Of a stretch of 64,000 bases of DNA, positions 53,116 through 62,993 are shown piece after piece. Source of the DNA: UBA1479 sp040218445 (GTDB lineage Bacteria > Pseudomonadota > Alphaproteobacteria > Rhodospirillales > Casp-alpha2); assembly GCA_040218445.1 (NCBI GenBank), contig JAVJRK010000013.1, positions 62,001 through 126,000 on the forward strand, written 5' to 3'. A program made the translations under genes and the position numbers. Numbering within the stretch: position 1 is the stretch's first letter; each line of letters opens with the position of its first letter. The notes below the pieces were generated by a model, which was not told the origin of the DNA, did not search any database, and saw only the letters and a program-made list of their open reading frames with translations.

Positions 53116-53598
53116 ATGAACATCCTAAACAGATTTGCTGTTTTGGGACTGACCGGTGCGCTGGTCGCTGCTTGTGCCAATATGGACGGCGATGCTGCTA
53201 ATTCGGGTGCGGCCACGGCAAAGCCCGCCGCCGCCGCCAAGCCTGCTGAAAAGAAGAAGTCCAAACCGGATCAGAAGTACGTGATCAATTTCGACTTCGG
53301 CAAAGCGGCTGTAAGCGAAGAAGGCATGACCGCCGCCTATCAGCTGATGGCCGACACAATGGGCGGTTACAAAGCTGTCCTTCTGACCGGCCACACCGAT
53401 ACGGCGGGCGACAGAGAATTCAACCGCAAACTGTCTGAAAAGCGTGTCGAGACGGTTAAGCAGGTCTTTTCCGAAATCGGCATCGATCCGACCAAAATCA
53501 TCACACAGTTTTACGGTGAAGATGAGCCTGCTGAAAAAACGGCGGACGGCGTCAAGAATGCCAAGAACCGTAGAGTGGACGTGGTCCTGAAGTTCTAA
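53116..53598 (+). CDS. OmpA-family lipoprotein (short form)
   Basis: A 160-residue outer-membrane lipoprotein. The signal ends in a lipobox LVAAC with Cys20, then an Ala/Lys/Pro-rich linker and an OmpA C-terminal domain: GHTDTAGDREFNRKLSEKRV carries the Asp and Arg that clamp diaminopimelate of peptidoglycan, and KNRRVDVVLKF closes the fold. AGGAAGG lies before the ATG. Tandem with a longer paralogue 89 bases downstream. The 297-base upstream spacer has the palindrome at 52885-52896 and no clear promoter. Confidence 0.9.
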   Translation: MNILNRFAVLGLTGALVAACANMDGDAANSGAATAKPAAAAKPAEKKKSKPDQKYVINFDFGKAAVSEEGMTAAYQLMADTMGGYKAVLLTGHTDTAGDREFNRKLSEKRVETVKQVFSEIGIDPTKIITQFYGEDEPAEKTADGVKNAKNRRVDVVLKF

Positions 53599-53687
53599 GA
53601 CCGGACATTCACCAAAACGCCCACCGGGGGAGGGGCGTATCCAACTGATACTAACCCCGACCCTCAACCTTGGAAGGAGACACAGAA

Positions 53688-54524
53688 ATGAATATCCTGC
53701 AAAGACTGGCCGTTTTGGGCCTAACCGGCGCATTGGTTGCCGCCTGTTCCAGCATTGACCTGGACAAGACCAAAATGATGACGCTCAAGGGCGATGCCTT
53801 CCAAAAGGCGTTGTTCACCGAATACGTCGATCTTGCGCGTCTGGAAGACGAAGAAGTGGATACGGAAGATGCGGTCTACTTCAACAACCGTGCAAAAATG
53901 GCGGCCGACGGCAAAGACACCGGCCCGCAAGAAATTTCCGAACGGAAAATCCCCCAAGGCGCAATGGGTGATCTGACTGCCGCCCGCAAGGCGCTGACGG
54001 ATGCCCTTTCCGGTGGTGCCGCAAAGAAGGACCCGGCCAAGGCAGCCCGTGCCCAAGCCATGTTCGATTGCTGGCTTCAGGAACAGGAAGAAGGCGACCA
54101 GCCGGAAGACATCGCCCGTTGCCGCAGCGCTTTCGACGCAGCGATGAAAGGCCTCGGCGGCGCCAAGCCGGCAGCTAAGAAAAAAGCCATGGCTGACAAG
54201 GAATTCGTCATCTACTTCGATTATGACAAATCCAACTTGAACGAAGCAGCGATGGGTGTTGCCTATGAAGTCATGGCCGCGACGGTCAGCGGCGTCAAAG
54301 CCGTGCTGTTGACGGGCCATGCCGATACATCCGGCGACAAAGGCTACAACCGCAAACTTTCCGAAATGCGCGTTGATGCCGTGAAGGCCACCTTCTCCGA
54401 GATCGGAATTGACCCGACGAAGATCGTCACTCAGTTCTACGGCGAAGACGAGCCGGCCGAAAAAACCGGCGATGGTGTGAAGAACGCCAAGAACCGCCGA
54501 GTATCGGTCGTCGTGAAGAACTAA
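53688..54524 (+). CDS. OmpA-family lipoprotein (long form)
   Basis: A 278-residue paralogue of the preceding lipoprotein: same N-terminus (MNILQRLAVLGLTGALVAAC, Cys20 lipobox) and the same OmpA domain (FDYDKSNLNEAAM, GHADTSGDKGYNRKLSEMRV, KNRRVSVVVKN), but with an extra segment of about 120 residues between them that is helical, acidic and carries two cysteines (FDCWLQEQEEG, ARCRSAFD). GGAAGGAG lies before the ATG. The insert may bind a partner. A strong terminator follows, so both OmpA genes probably form one unit. Confidence 0.9.
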   Translation: MNILQRLAVLGLTGALVAACSSIDLDKTKMMTLKGDAFQKALFTEYVDLARLEDEEVDTEDAVYFNNRAKMAADGKDTGPQEISERKIPQGAMGDLTAARKALTDALSGGAAKKDPAKAARAQAMFDCWLQEQEEGDQPEDIARCRSAFDAAMKGLGGAKPAAKKKAMADKEFVIYFDYDKSNLNEAAMGVAYEVMAATVSGVKAVLLTGHADTSGDKGYNRKLSEMRVDAVKATFSEIGIDPTKIVTQFYGEDEPAEKTGDGVKNAKNRRVSVVVKN

Positions 54525-54554
54525 CCAAGTCACGCAACCATAATCAATTCCAGG

Positions 54555-54586
54555 GGCGGTGCCGAAAGGTACCGCCTCTTTCTTTT
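54555..54586 (+). terminator. intrinsic terminator after the OmpA gene pair
   Basis: GGCGGTGCC-GAAA-GGTACCGCC is a 9-bp stem (one G-T pair) with a GNRA loop, followed by TCTTTCTTTT. Confidence 0.9.
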
Positions 54587-54642
54587 ATGCCCCCGGGTAA
54601 ATGCGATCAGCCTTTTCTGCCGGAAAGCGGTTCGTTTCAGAC

Positions 54643-54673
54643 AAAAAAAAGCCGCTCGATATCGAGCGGCTTT
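54643..54673 (-). terminator. intrinsic terminator of the kinase operon
   Basis: GCCGCTCGAT-ATCGAGCGGC is a perfect palindrome; on the minus strand it is followed by eight T bases. It lies about 200 bases after the kinase stop. Confidence 0.88.
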
Positions 54674-54876
54674 AAGTTTCGAGGGTGAGCCGCCGCAAAC
54701 CAATTCAGTTTGCGACGGTACGGTGAAAACGTAAGAGTGGCGGTCTATCCGCCCGCCCAGGGGAAGCCGACATTGGCCGTCACCCAGGACACTCTAAACA
54801 CCCATACAGTGTCGGCGATCAAGCTGACCGCTACCTGACAATTCTCTACATTCTTGAAATTAAAAGGGGTTTTCCG

Positions 54877-55950
54877 TTATCGGCCAGAAAACCTCATATA
54901 GAAATCCGCCCCGCCTTCGGAAGGATCGTGAATTTCCACCTGGGCCCCATGGGCATCCGCGATCCGCTTTACGATCGCCAATCCCAAACCGGCACCATCG
55001 CCCCGCCGGTCCGCACGGTCGAAACGGTCAAAAATCGTTGCCCGGCGTTCCCCGGGGACACCGGGCCCGCGGTCGATGACATGAATGGCCGGCTCATTTG
55101 TGACACGGACGGTAACCGTCGACTTGGGCGGCGCGAAGCGAAGCGCATTCTCGACAAGATTTCGAATAGCCTGTTCCAACGCCGGAGCGGAGCCCCGCAC
55201 GACCACTGACGGTCCGTCCGCCAAAACCTCGATCGTCCGCTGTTCATGGATCGCGATCGGCGCCAGATGAGTCGCGACCGCCGTACAAACTTCACGAAGA
55301 TCAGCGGTTTCATCCGATCCCGGACGAAACAATTCATAACGGGCAAAGGCCAGCATCTGAGACACCAATCGCGTCATGCTGTCGACTTCATTCCGCAGCG
55401 CAGCGGCCGCCTGCTCCTCCTTCAATGTGTCCAGTTTCGTGCGCAAGACCGCCAACGGCGTCCTTAATTCATGAGCAACATCCGCAACAAAAGCCTTTTG
55501 GCGTTCCTCCTGTTCGGAACGAATGCGCTCGGCATGATGTATTTCCGTAACATCACGGGCCGTGCCGCGTATTCCGGAAAACCTGCCATCGTCCAAATCG
55601 AAGAACGGCAGACCGCTCATCAACAAGCGGTGAGGATCGCCGGATGCGCCATCGACGATGAAAGTGACATCGCGAAACGGTTTGTGCAGATCCAAATCCA
55701 GTTTATCGCCCACCTCATCAATGAAATGGCCGAGCTCACTGAACGTCTTGCCCTCAAGTTGAAGGGGAAGAAAACCCAAAATCTCGAACGCATGTTCGGA
55801 GACATAGGACAGCTTAAGGTCCGCATCCGTTTCCCACACCAGGTCCGAAACAAGGCGTGTGATGTCTTCCAAACGGGTTAAGGCTTCGGCCGCGCGCGTT
55901 TCCGGATCAGCGGTAAGAGACGGCCAACTACGCGGTCTGCGCTCACGCAT
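54877..55950 (-). CDS. soluble PAS-domain sensor histidine kinase
   Basis: A 357-residue kinase without transmembrane helices. About residues 25-135 form a PAS domain (VSDLVWETDADLKLSYVS to GIRGTARDVTEIHHA). His160 in FVADVAHELRTPLAVLRT is the phospho-acceptor; Asn268 (NLVENALRFA), DRGPGVPG and GAGLGLAIVKRI are the ATP-binding boxes. Third gene of the operon: its start overlaps the DUF2336 gene by eight bases. Partner is presumably the OmpR-type regulator at 57110. Confidence 0.93.
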   Translation of the reverse strand: MRERRPRSWPSLTADPETRAAEALTRLEDITRLVSDLVWETDADLKLSYVSEHAFEILGFLPLQLEGKTFSELGHFIDEVGDKLDLDLHKPFRDVTFIVDGASGDPHRLLMSGLPFFDLDDGRFSGIRGTARDVTEIHHAERIRSEQEERQKAFVADVAHELRTPLAVLRTKLDTLKEEQAAAALRNEVDSMTRLVSQMLAFARYELFRPGSDETADLREVCTAVATHLAPIAIHEQRTIEVLADGPSVVVRGSAPALEQAIRNLVENALRFAPPKSTVTVRVTNEPAIHVIDRGPGVPGERRATIFDRFDRADRRGDGAGLGLAIVKRIADAHGAQVEIHDPSEGGADFYMRFSGR

Positions 55951-57094
55951 TTCGCCGGGTGGCCGACTGGATCTGACGGATTGCTGACAAATAGCCTGTA
56001 TTCCGACGCCATGTCTTCAGCACACCGGCCGCAGCTTCGCGGCTCATGTCCTCGTATATCCAAATGACTTCCGTTAACGCCTCTTCAATCCGATCGCTAC
56101 GCCGCGCACGCACCAATTGCGCATAGCGGAAGATTTGGGCGAATTCTTCCTTCGTCAGCCCCACGGCCTTGCAGCAAATCGCAAGCCCCTCGCCACCCGG
56201 CTCAAACAGGATACGCTTCGCAAGATATTCACGAATCCCGGTCAGCCGTGAGAACAAGGCCAGGAACAGCGATACCTCCCCCTGGCTCAGGGCCGTGATG
56301 AGCATATCCGGCGTCACCATGCCTTCACGTTCCAGGTTGGCCGCCAGTTCATTGGATTTCAAACTGGTGGAGACGTCCGGAACAACACCGGATTCCTTGG
56401 CCGCGATCTGTTCCAGCAAATCATCGACGACGGATTGGTCGAGCTTGAAATTTTCGATGATGAATTCCCGCAAGGCAGCGGAAACCCACATGAACATACG
56501 CTGCGCCAGGTCGGGGCGCAGTTCCTCGCGATGGAGGACCGGTTCTTGGAACGTATCGACGCGTTTTGACTGTTCGACAAGGTACTCCATCGTACTTTGC
56601 GAAATCTTGGCGTTCTCATTCTTCAGCAACGTGACGACGACGCGTTCATTCCCCGTTTCGACCAATGCCTGGGAAACTTCCTCGCTGATGTTCTGACGGA
56701 TCGCGACGGCAAGTTGGTGTTCCATCGTGCGGTGGCGGATGATTTCGATCAGATCGGAATCCTTCAACAGGCCCGACTCGGTCAGCACAGGGTATGCGAC
56801 CTCGATCTCATCGTTCGCAAGAATGCGCACCAAGTCTTCGGGCACGTCGTTCAGGCCCGCCAGCTGCTGGGCCACCCCGCGCCGGACGGACATTTCAATT
56901 TCACGGACGACGCTGCGCAAAATACCGAACATCAAGGCCCGTTCACGGTCCGTCAGAGCATCGCCCTTGTTCTCGAACAAATCCGTGATGGTTTCGGTCA
57001 ATTTTGCGCGGCCCATCGTGGACTTTTCGCGCGCGAGATTCAGAAGAAACTCGTGATCGACTGTGGGTTCACCGTTTTGATTATTTTCGTTCAT
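55943..57094 (-). CDS. DUF2336 family protein
   Basis: A 383-residue soluble all-helical protein of the DUF2336 family, frequent in Rhodospirillales and of unknown function (HEFLLNLAREKSTMGRAKL start, then repeated alpha-helices with patterns like HEAT repeats, such as NDVPEDLVRILANDEIEVAY). ATG at 57094 follows a weak GTAGAA site; a TTG four codons earlier is less likely. It lies between an OmpR-type regulator (15-base gap) and a histidine kinase (8-base overlap), which suggests that it adjusts this phosphorelay. Confidence 0.88.
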   Translation of the reverse strand: MNENNQNGEPTVDHEFLLNLAREKSTMGRAKLTETITDLFENKGDALTDRERALMFGILRSVVREIEMSVRRGVAQQLAGLNDVPEDLVRILANDEIEVAYPVLTESGLLKDSDLIEIIRHRTMEHQLAVAIRQNISEEVSQALVETGNERVVVTLLKNENAKISQSTMEYLVEQSKRVDTFQEPVLHREELRPDLAQRMFMWVSAALREFIIENFKLDQSVVDDLLEQIAAKESGVVPDVSTSLKSNELAANLEREGMVTPDMLITALSQGEVSLFLALFSRLTGIREYLAKRILFEPGGEGLAICCKAVGLTKEEFAQIFRYAQLVRARRSDRIEEALTEVIWIYEDMSREAAAGVLKTWRRNTGYLSAIRQIQSATRRNA

Positions 57095-57109
57095 TTCTAC
57101 GATCAACAG

Positions 57110-57793
57110 TCAGTTGTTTAACGCACCCTCGGACAACAGATATCCGACGCCCCGCAAGGTGTGGACGCTTACACTCGCCCCGTTTTTTGTAAGTCGTTTT
57201 CGAAGTCTGGATACATGGACCTCCACAGAATTCGACGAAACCTCTTCGTCAAAGCCGTATATCTTGTCCTCCAAGACAGATTTGGGCACGACACGCCCAT
57301 ATCGCCGCATTAATTGTTCTAGCACGCCCATCTCGCGCCGGGAAATGGATATGGGTTGATCATTCACACGCACTTCGCGCGCCGTGGTGTCGAACGATAC
57401 GTTCCCTGCGGTCATCACCAATCCCAGAACCCCGCCCGGCCGACGCAGAAGTGCACGAATTCGGGCGATCAGTTCTTCCATTTCAAAGGGTTTCAGAAGG
57501 TAATCGTCAGCCCCCGTATTAAGTCCCTTGACCCGGTCATCAAGGCCGTCCCGCGCGGTTAGGATAAGAACAGGCACGATTTTGCCCTGTTTGCGCCATT
57601 CCTTGAGCAAGGTCAGTCCATCCGTGTCCGGCAATCCTAAATCGAGAATGATCGCGTCATATTGAATGCTTGCGACCGCAGCATCCGCGGCGGCGCCGGA
57701 ATCAACGGTATCCACCGCAAAGGCCTCGTTCTCAAGGCCAATCTTGATGGATTCTGCAAAACGGTTGTGGTCTTCAACAAGGAGTAGGCGCAT
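57110..57793 (-). CDS. OmpR/PhoP-family response regulator
   Basis: A 227-residue DNA-binding regulator. Residues 1-115 are the receiver (Glu7 and Asp8, acceptor Asp51 in IILDLGLPD, Lys101 in LLKPFEM); about 125-220 are the winged helix (REMGVLEQLMRRYGRVVPKS, then SNSVEVHVSRLRKRL). First gene of an operon with DUF2336 and the PAS kinase. Confidence 0.95.
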   Translation of the reverse strand: MRLLLVEDHNRFAESIKIGLENEAFAVDTVDSGAAADAAVASIQYDAIILDLGLPDTDGLTLLKEWRKQGKIVPVLILTARDGLDDRVKGLNTGADDYLLKPFEMEELIARIRALLRRPGGVLGLVMTAGNVSFDTTAREVRVNDQPISISRREMGVLEQLMRRYGRVVPKSVLEDKIYGFDEEVSSNSVEVHVSRLRKRLTKNGASVSVHTLRGVGYLLSEGALNN

Positions 57794-57899
57794 GTTTTCT
57801 CGTCTTTATCGCGAAGCGAAAATCACTTCGACCGGAACGTATTCCAATAACGCAAACCCCGTGCCAACCCGATGGCTCCGCGACGTGCCGCCTCTTCAA

Positions 57900-57927
57900 G
57901 TAATATGCGGTTATGCATACATTGCAA
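57900..57927 (-). promoter_or_regulatory. candidate promoter of the RR-DUF2336-kinase operon
   Basis: On the minus strand TTGCAA (57922-57927) and TATTAC (57900-57905) lie 16 bases apart, about 107 bases upstream of the regulator start. The match to a sigma-70 promoter is moderate. The rest of the 272-base spacer (57794-58065) holds nothing I can name. Confidence 0.3.
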
Positions 57928-58065
57928 TGATATATTGACGCGTGATTGGGATGACATCGTTGCACCCTTGAACATTATTCTGAACCCGTTTTAGGCGGGC
58001 TTCCCGTCAGACGCAATGCATCGGCGTCATTCGGGCTAACCAGCGATATTCGCGTTATTTTACGC

Positions 58066-59082
58066 CTATTCTTCAAACAGTTCATCCGCCGATTGATCCT
58101 TTGTAAAACCAAGGGCTTTCCATAGTTCGGCCATATGGCTTGGAAGGGGGGCCGTCACGTCCGTAACACCACCCGACGGGCGTTGAATGACGATTCGCCG
58201 AGCATGGAGTTGCAGCATGCGAACCTTGACCGGCAGATCCGGAAAGGCTTCCGTTCCCCCGTATTTTCCGTCACCAATGATCGGTGTTTGCAAAGCCAAG
58301 GCGTGGGCGCGTAGCTGATGTGTCCGACCGGTCACCGGCTCCATGGCAAGCCAGGCGGCCTTGGAACTCAGGCGATCAATGATTCGATATAGGGTTTCCG
58401 CCCGTTTCAGGTCCTCGGCTTCCGCATTCATCTTTTCGCGGCCGCCTGCCCCTTTGCTTTTTCCCAGATCCAGCCGGATACGCCCCTGAGCGATTTCCGG
58501 CACCCCGGCCACGGCGGCCCAGTACAGCTTATGGATGGTCTTACGGCGGAACCCCTCCGTCAGCCATCGCGCCGCCTGGCGCGTTCTGGCCAGAACAAGA
58601 ACCCCCGACGTGTCCTTGTCGAGCCGGTGGGTCAGGCGCGGACGTTCCGATGCCTCGAAGGTCAGCCCATCCAACATGGCATCAAGGTGGCGACTAAGCC
58701 CTGAACCGCCTTGCACAGCCAATCCCGCCGGCTTGTCGAGGATCAGAATTTCCGCATCACGGAACAATACCCGGGCTTGCAGGTCCTTTATTTCTCCGGC
58801 CGGGATTTCAATCGGGCGTTTCGGTGCCTTTGGCTTGCGGGCGGCACCCGGGTCCTGGCCATCGCGCAGGCTGGGTGGCAGGCGGACCTCCTGCCCTTCT
58901 TCCAGACGCGTGCCGGTCTTTGCCCTGCTCCCGTCGATACGAATTTGCCCGGTCCGCAAAAGCTTCTGCACCTGCCCGAACGGCAAGGCGGGAAAATGAA
59001 TTTTCAGCCAGCGGTCCAGGCGCAAGCCGTCTTCGTCGGCAGTAACGCGCGGCCCCTTCGCATCGGTCGGCGTCTCTGACAT
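58066..59082 (-). CDS. RluC/RluD family 23S rRNA pseudouridine synthase
   Basis: A 338-residue enzyme with an N-terminal S4 RNA-binding domain (LDRWLKIHFPALPFGQVQKL) and a catalytic domain with the RLDKDTSGVLVLAR block, whose Asp is the catalytic residue, and the later GRTHQLRAHALAL. RluC and RluD cannot be told apart by eye. The ATG shares its A with the TGA of crcB (TGATG), so the pair is translationally coupled. Confidence 0.92.
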   Translation of the reverse strand: MSETPTDAKGPRVTADEDGLRLDRWLKIHFPALPFGQVQKLLRTGQIRIDGSRAKTGTRLEEGQEVRLPPSLRDGQDPGAARKPKAPKRPIEIPAGEIKDLQARVLFRDAEILILDKPAGLAVQGGSGLSRHLDAMLDGLTFEASERPRLTHRLDKDTSGVLVLARTRQAARWLTEGFRRKTIHKLYWAAVAGVPEIAQGRIRLDLGKSKGAGGREKMNAEAEDLKRAETLYRIIDRLSSKAAWLAMEPVTGRTHQLRAHALALQTPIIGDGKYGGTEAFPDLPVKVRMLQLHARRIVIQRPSGGVTDVTAPLPSHMAELWKALGFTKDQSADELFEE

Positions 59083-59459
59083 CACAAAACCTGACGCAGG
59101 GTCGCAAGCCCGGCCCAGAACCCCAGAATACACAGCACGACCGATCCCCCCACATACATGACGGCGGCCCCAATCTGCCCGCGTTCGATAAGGGTGTAGG
59201 AATCCAGGGAAAACGTCGAAAAGGTGGTGAAGGCCCCCAGCATCCCGACCACCAGAAACGCCCGCATTTCCGGTGTCGGCGACCAGTGCAGAGCGCTGAC
59301 CTCGATCAAGGCACCAAGCAGGAACGACCCCACCAGATTGACCGTAAACGTCCCCCAGGGAAAGCCGCTGCCCAACTGACTGCCGACGGCATTCACGACC
59401 AGAAACCGGCCGACGGCACCGACGGCGCCCCCCATCGCAACGGCAATCAGCATCTTCAT
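59082..59459 (-). CDS. crcB: fluoride exporter CrcB/FluC
   Basis: A 125-residue, four-helix dual-topology membrane channel. GGAVGAVGRFLVVNAV, GTFTVNLVGSFLLG and GMLGAFTTFSTFSLD are the conserved segments, with the Asn and two Phe residues of the fluoride pathway. It is second in the rarA - crcB - pseudouridine synthase line. No fluoride riboswitch can be seen, as it is inside an operon. Confidence 0.95.
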   Translation of the reverse strand: MKMLIAVAMGGAVGAVGRFLVVNAVGSQLGSGFPWGTFTVNLVGSFLLGALIEVSALHWSPTPEMRAFLVVGMLGAFTTFSTFSLDSYTLIERGQIGAAVMYVGGSVVLCILGFWAGLATLRQVL

Positions 59460-59508
59460 TGCATATCTCCCGTCATCGGTTTCCAGATTCCATCAAGGCT
59501 TCGGTAAT

Positions 59509-60821
<1,313 letters not shown>

Positions 60822-60825
<4 letters not shown>

Positions 60826-62273
60826 CCCTCGAACCGCTCGGACAACTCGCGCCCCTGCCGCTCAATCGTGATTTCCCAAGACGCAGAAGGTTCAGCGAAA
60901 ACCGATACCAGGTCATTGACCACGCCGACTTCCGCCCCATTGACCTTTTTGATGAAATCGCCGGGCCGAAGACCGACCTTGTCCGCCGGTGCGCCGCGCC
61001 GGATTTGCAGAATCATGACACCACGCTTGAACGGATCGATGCCCAATTCATCCCCCAACGCCGGCGACATATTGACCACCACCGCCCCCGTCAACGGATG
61101 GCGTCCGGCCATTTCCTTTTGATTTCTGGCGGGCAATTCCGGCGGCGCTTCGACCTTCAGCTTAAGGGCACGCATCGCACCTTGACGCCAAATCCTCAAA
61201 GGCGCGACATCACCCAACGGCGTGGTCGCAATGCGGAATTGCAGAGCCGTCGTATCGCGGACCTCATGCCCGTTAACGGCGAGGATGATATCGCCGCGCT
61301 GCAGACCGGCCTGATCCGCCGCAGATGACGGATACACATCTTCAATGATCACGCCCCCCGGCCGGTCAAGACCCAGGGAATTCGCGATATCGGCGGATAC
61401 GGCACGTCCGGCCGCCCCGACCCAGGGCCGAACCAGGCGCCCATCCTTGACCACACCGTTGACCACGGCACGCACCATGTTCGATGGAATAGCGAAACCG
61501 ATGCCCATGGATCCGCCGGATTTGGAATAAATCGCCGTATTGATACCTACCAGTCGGCCGTCCAGCCCGACCAGGGCACCGCCCGAATTTCCCGGGTTGA
61601 TGGCAGCATCCGTCTGGATGAAGAAATTCAGGTCATTGCCGCCCCCGGCCATCTGCGTCCGCGCCAAGGCCGAAACAATCCCGCTGGTCACGGTTTGGCC
61701 GACACCGAACGGATTACCGATGGCCAAAACGATGTCCCCCACCGTGATGGAATCGGAATCCGCCAATTTAAGAACCGGTAGGTCCGCGGGCGTATCGTCC
61801 AGCCGCAATACGGCCAAATCCGTACGGTCATCGGTACCGACGATTGTCGCCGAGAACTCGCGCCGGTCGTGAAGCACGACCTTGATCTCATCCGCCCCTT
61901 CGATCACGTGATTGTTGGTCACGATGACGCCATCGCCGCGCACGATCACACCCGATCCCAAGGAGTTCTGAACCTTCTCGCGGCGCTGCGGTCCGCCGAA
62001 CTTGAACCCCAGATTAGGGCCGAAGAAGCGCTGAAAGAACGGGTCGTCGAACAAGGTCGGACGGCGGCGTTGAACGACCTTCTTGGCCGTGAAAATATTG
62101 ACCACGGCCGGTGCTGCCTGCTCCACCACCGGACCGTAAGACAGCATGACCTGCTCCCGGCTGTCCGGCACCTGGCGCTGGTCAGCCTGCGCCACCGCAT
62201 CGGTTGCCGCAAAGGACATCCCCCACGTGGCGGCAACGAGAAACGTCAATGACTTGAGTACGGTCGGCATCAT
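60822..62273 (-). CDS. Do-type periplasmic serine protease (HtrA/DegP family)
   Basis: A 483-residue protease with a signal peptide (cleavage near AVAQA). The triad is His in TNNHVIEGAD, Asp in RTDLAVLRLD and Ser in INPGNSGGALV. Two PDZ domains follow (about 270-370 and 385-480). It degrades or refolds misfolded envelope proteins. Start: ATG 62273 with GGAG about eleven bases upstream fits a signal peptide; the earlier ATG at 62324 has no ribosome site. Confidence 0.92.
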
Positions 62274-62387
62274 GGACAAAAGGTCTCCAGTAATTGCGGG
62301 CAGAACGGCGATTACGATCTTCATAGCAAGATTGAGCGCGAATGTGGCGAGGTCAAGTCCCCGGCGCGGAATACGGCCCAGCAACGA

Positions 62388-62415
62388 AAAAGCGCGGCCC
62401 AAGGGCCGCGCTTTT
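62388..62415 (-). terminator. intrinsic terminator after rplQ
   Basis: AAAAGCGCGGCCC...GGGCCGCGCTTTT is a long perfect stem with A and T runs at both ends, 30 bases after the rplQ stop. It ends the ribosomal operon. Confidence 0.9.
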
Positions 62416-62445
62416 GAAGAAACTCGCTAATGAAAGCCGTTTAGC

Positions 62446-62874
62446 CTATTCCAGGGCGTCTGCAGATTCCATTTCCGCTTCGTGGCGGGCTTTATCTTCC
62501 GCGCCCTTGGCGTCCGGGTCACGGTCGACCAGTTCGATCACGGCCATGGGGGCCGCATCGCCATAACGGAAACCGGCCTTCAGCACGCGGGTATATCCAC
62601 CCGGGCGGTCCTTGTAGCGCTCTGCCAGGGTGCCGAACAGCTTGGCCACGGCGGCATCGTCACGCAGGAAGGAAAAGGCCTGGCGGCGCTGGTGCAGCGC
62701 GCCTTTTTTGCCGAGCGTGATCATGCGATCAACGATACGGCGCAGTTCCTTTGCCTTCGGCAGGGTCGTGGTGATCTGTTCGTGCGCAATCAGCGACGTC
62801 GCCATGTTGGCGAACATGGCCTTACGGTGGCTGGCGGTACGGTTGAGTTTGCGGTAATCGCTACGGTGTCTCAT
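62446..62874 (-). CDS. rplQ: 50S ribosomal protein L17
   Basis: A 142-residue protein of the large ribosomal subunit. MRHRSDYRKLNRTASHRKAM is the diagnostic start and MATSLIAHEQITTTLPKAKE follows. Length is above the E. coli form because of an acidic C-terminal tail, usual in alphaproteobacteria. It follows rpoA in the usual operon order. Confidence 0.97.
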   Translation of the reverse strand: MRHRSDYRKLNRTASHRKAMFANMATSLIAHEQITTTLPKAKELRRIVDRMITLGKKGALHQRRQAFSFLRDDAAVAKLFGTLAERYKDRPGGYTRVLKAGFRYGDAAPMAVIELVDRDPDAKGAEDKARHEAEMESADALE

Positions 62875-62993
62875 ATCAGGCTCCTTCTTCGATTTTCGCC
62901 CGGGCGTGCCATTTTACCCCCAGAGGCGCCCCGCTTTTTCGGGGAAGTTCTTGATTTCAAGTGACGCCGGATTTTCACCGGCGCCCGGTCAGA

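Larger units (their letters stand above)
54525..54876. other. 352-base spacer with two terminators and a structured segment
   Basis: After the OmpA terminator (54555-54586) and the minus-strand terminator (54643-54673), about 200 bases remain before the kinase gene. On the minus strand this stretch can fold: CGCAAAC/GTTTGCG around 54696-54716, GGCGG/CCGCC, and a longer GGGTGA/TCACCC closing pair, ending in the terminator. It may be a long 3' UTR or a small RNA; no promoter or known RNA family was recognised. Confidence 0.35.

Noticed and set aside
57666..57938. A 90-codon plus-strand frame upstream of the OmpR regulator
   Set aside because: Most of it is antisense to the regulator gene and it has no ribosome site or recognisable fold.
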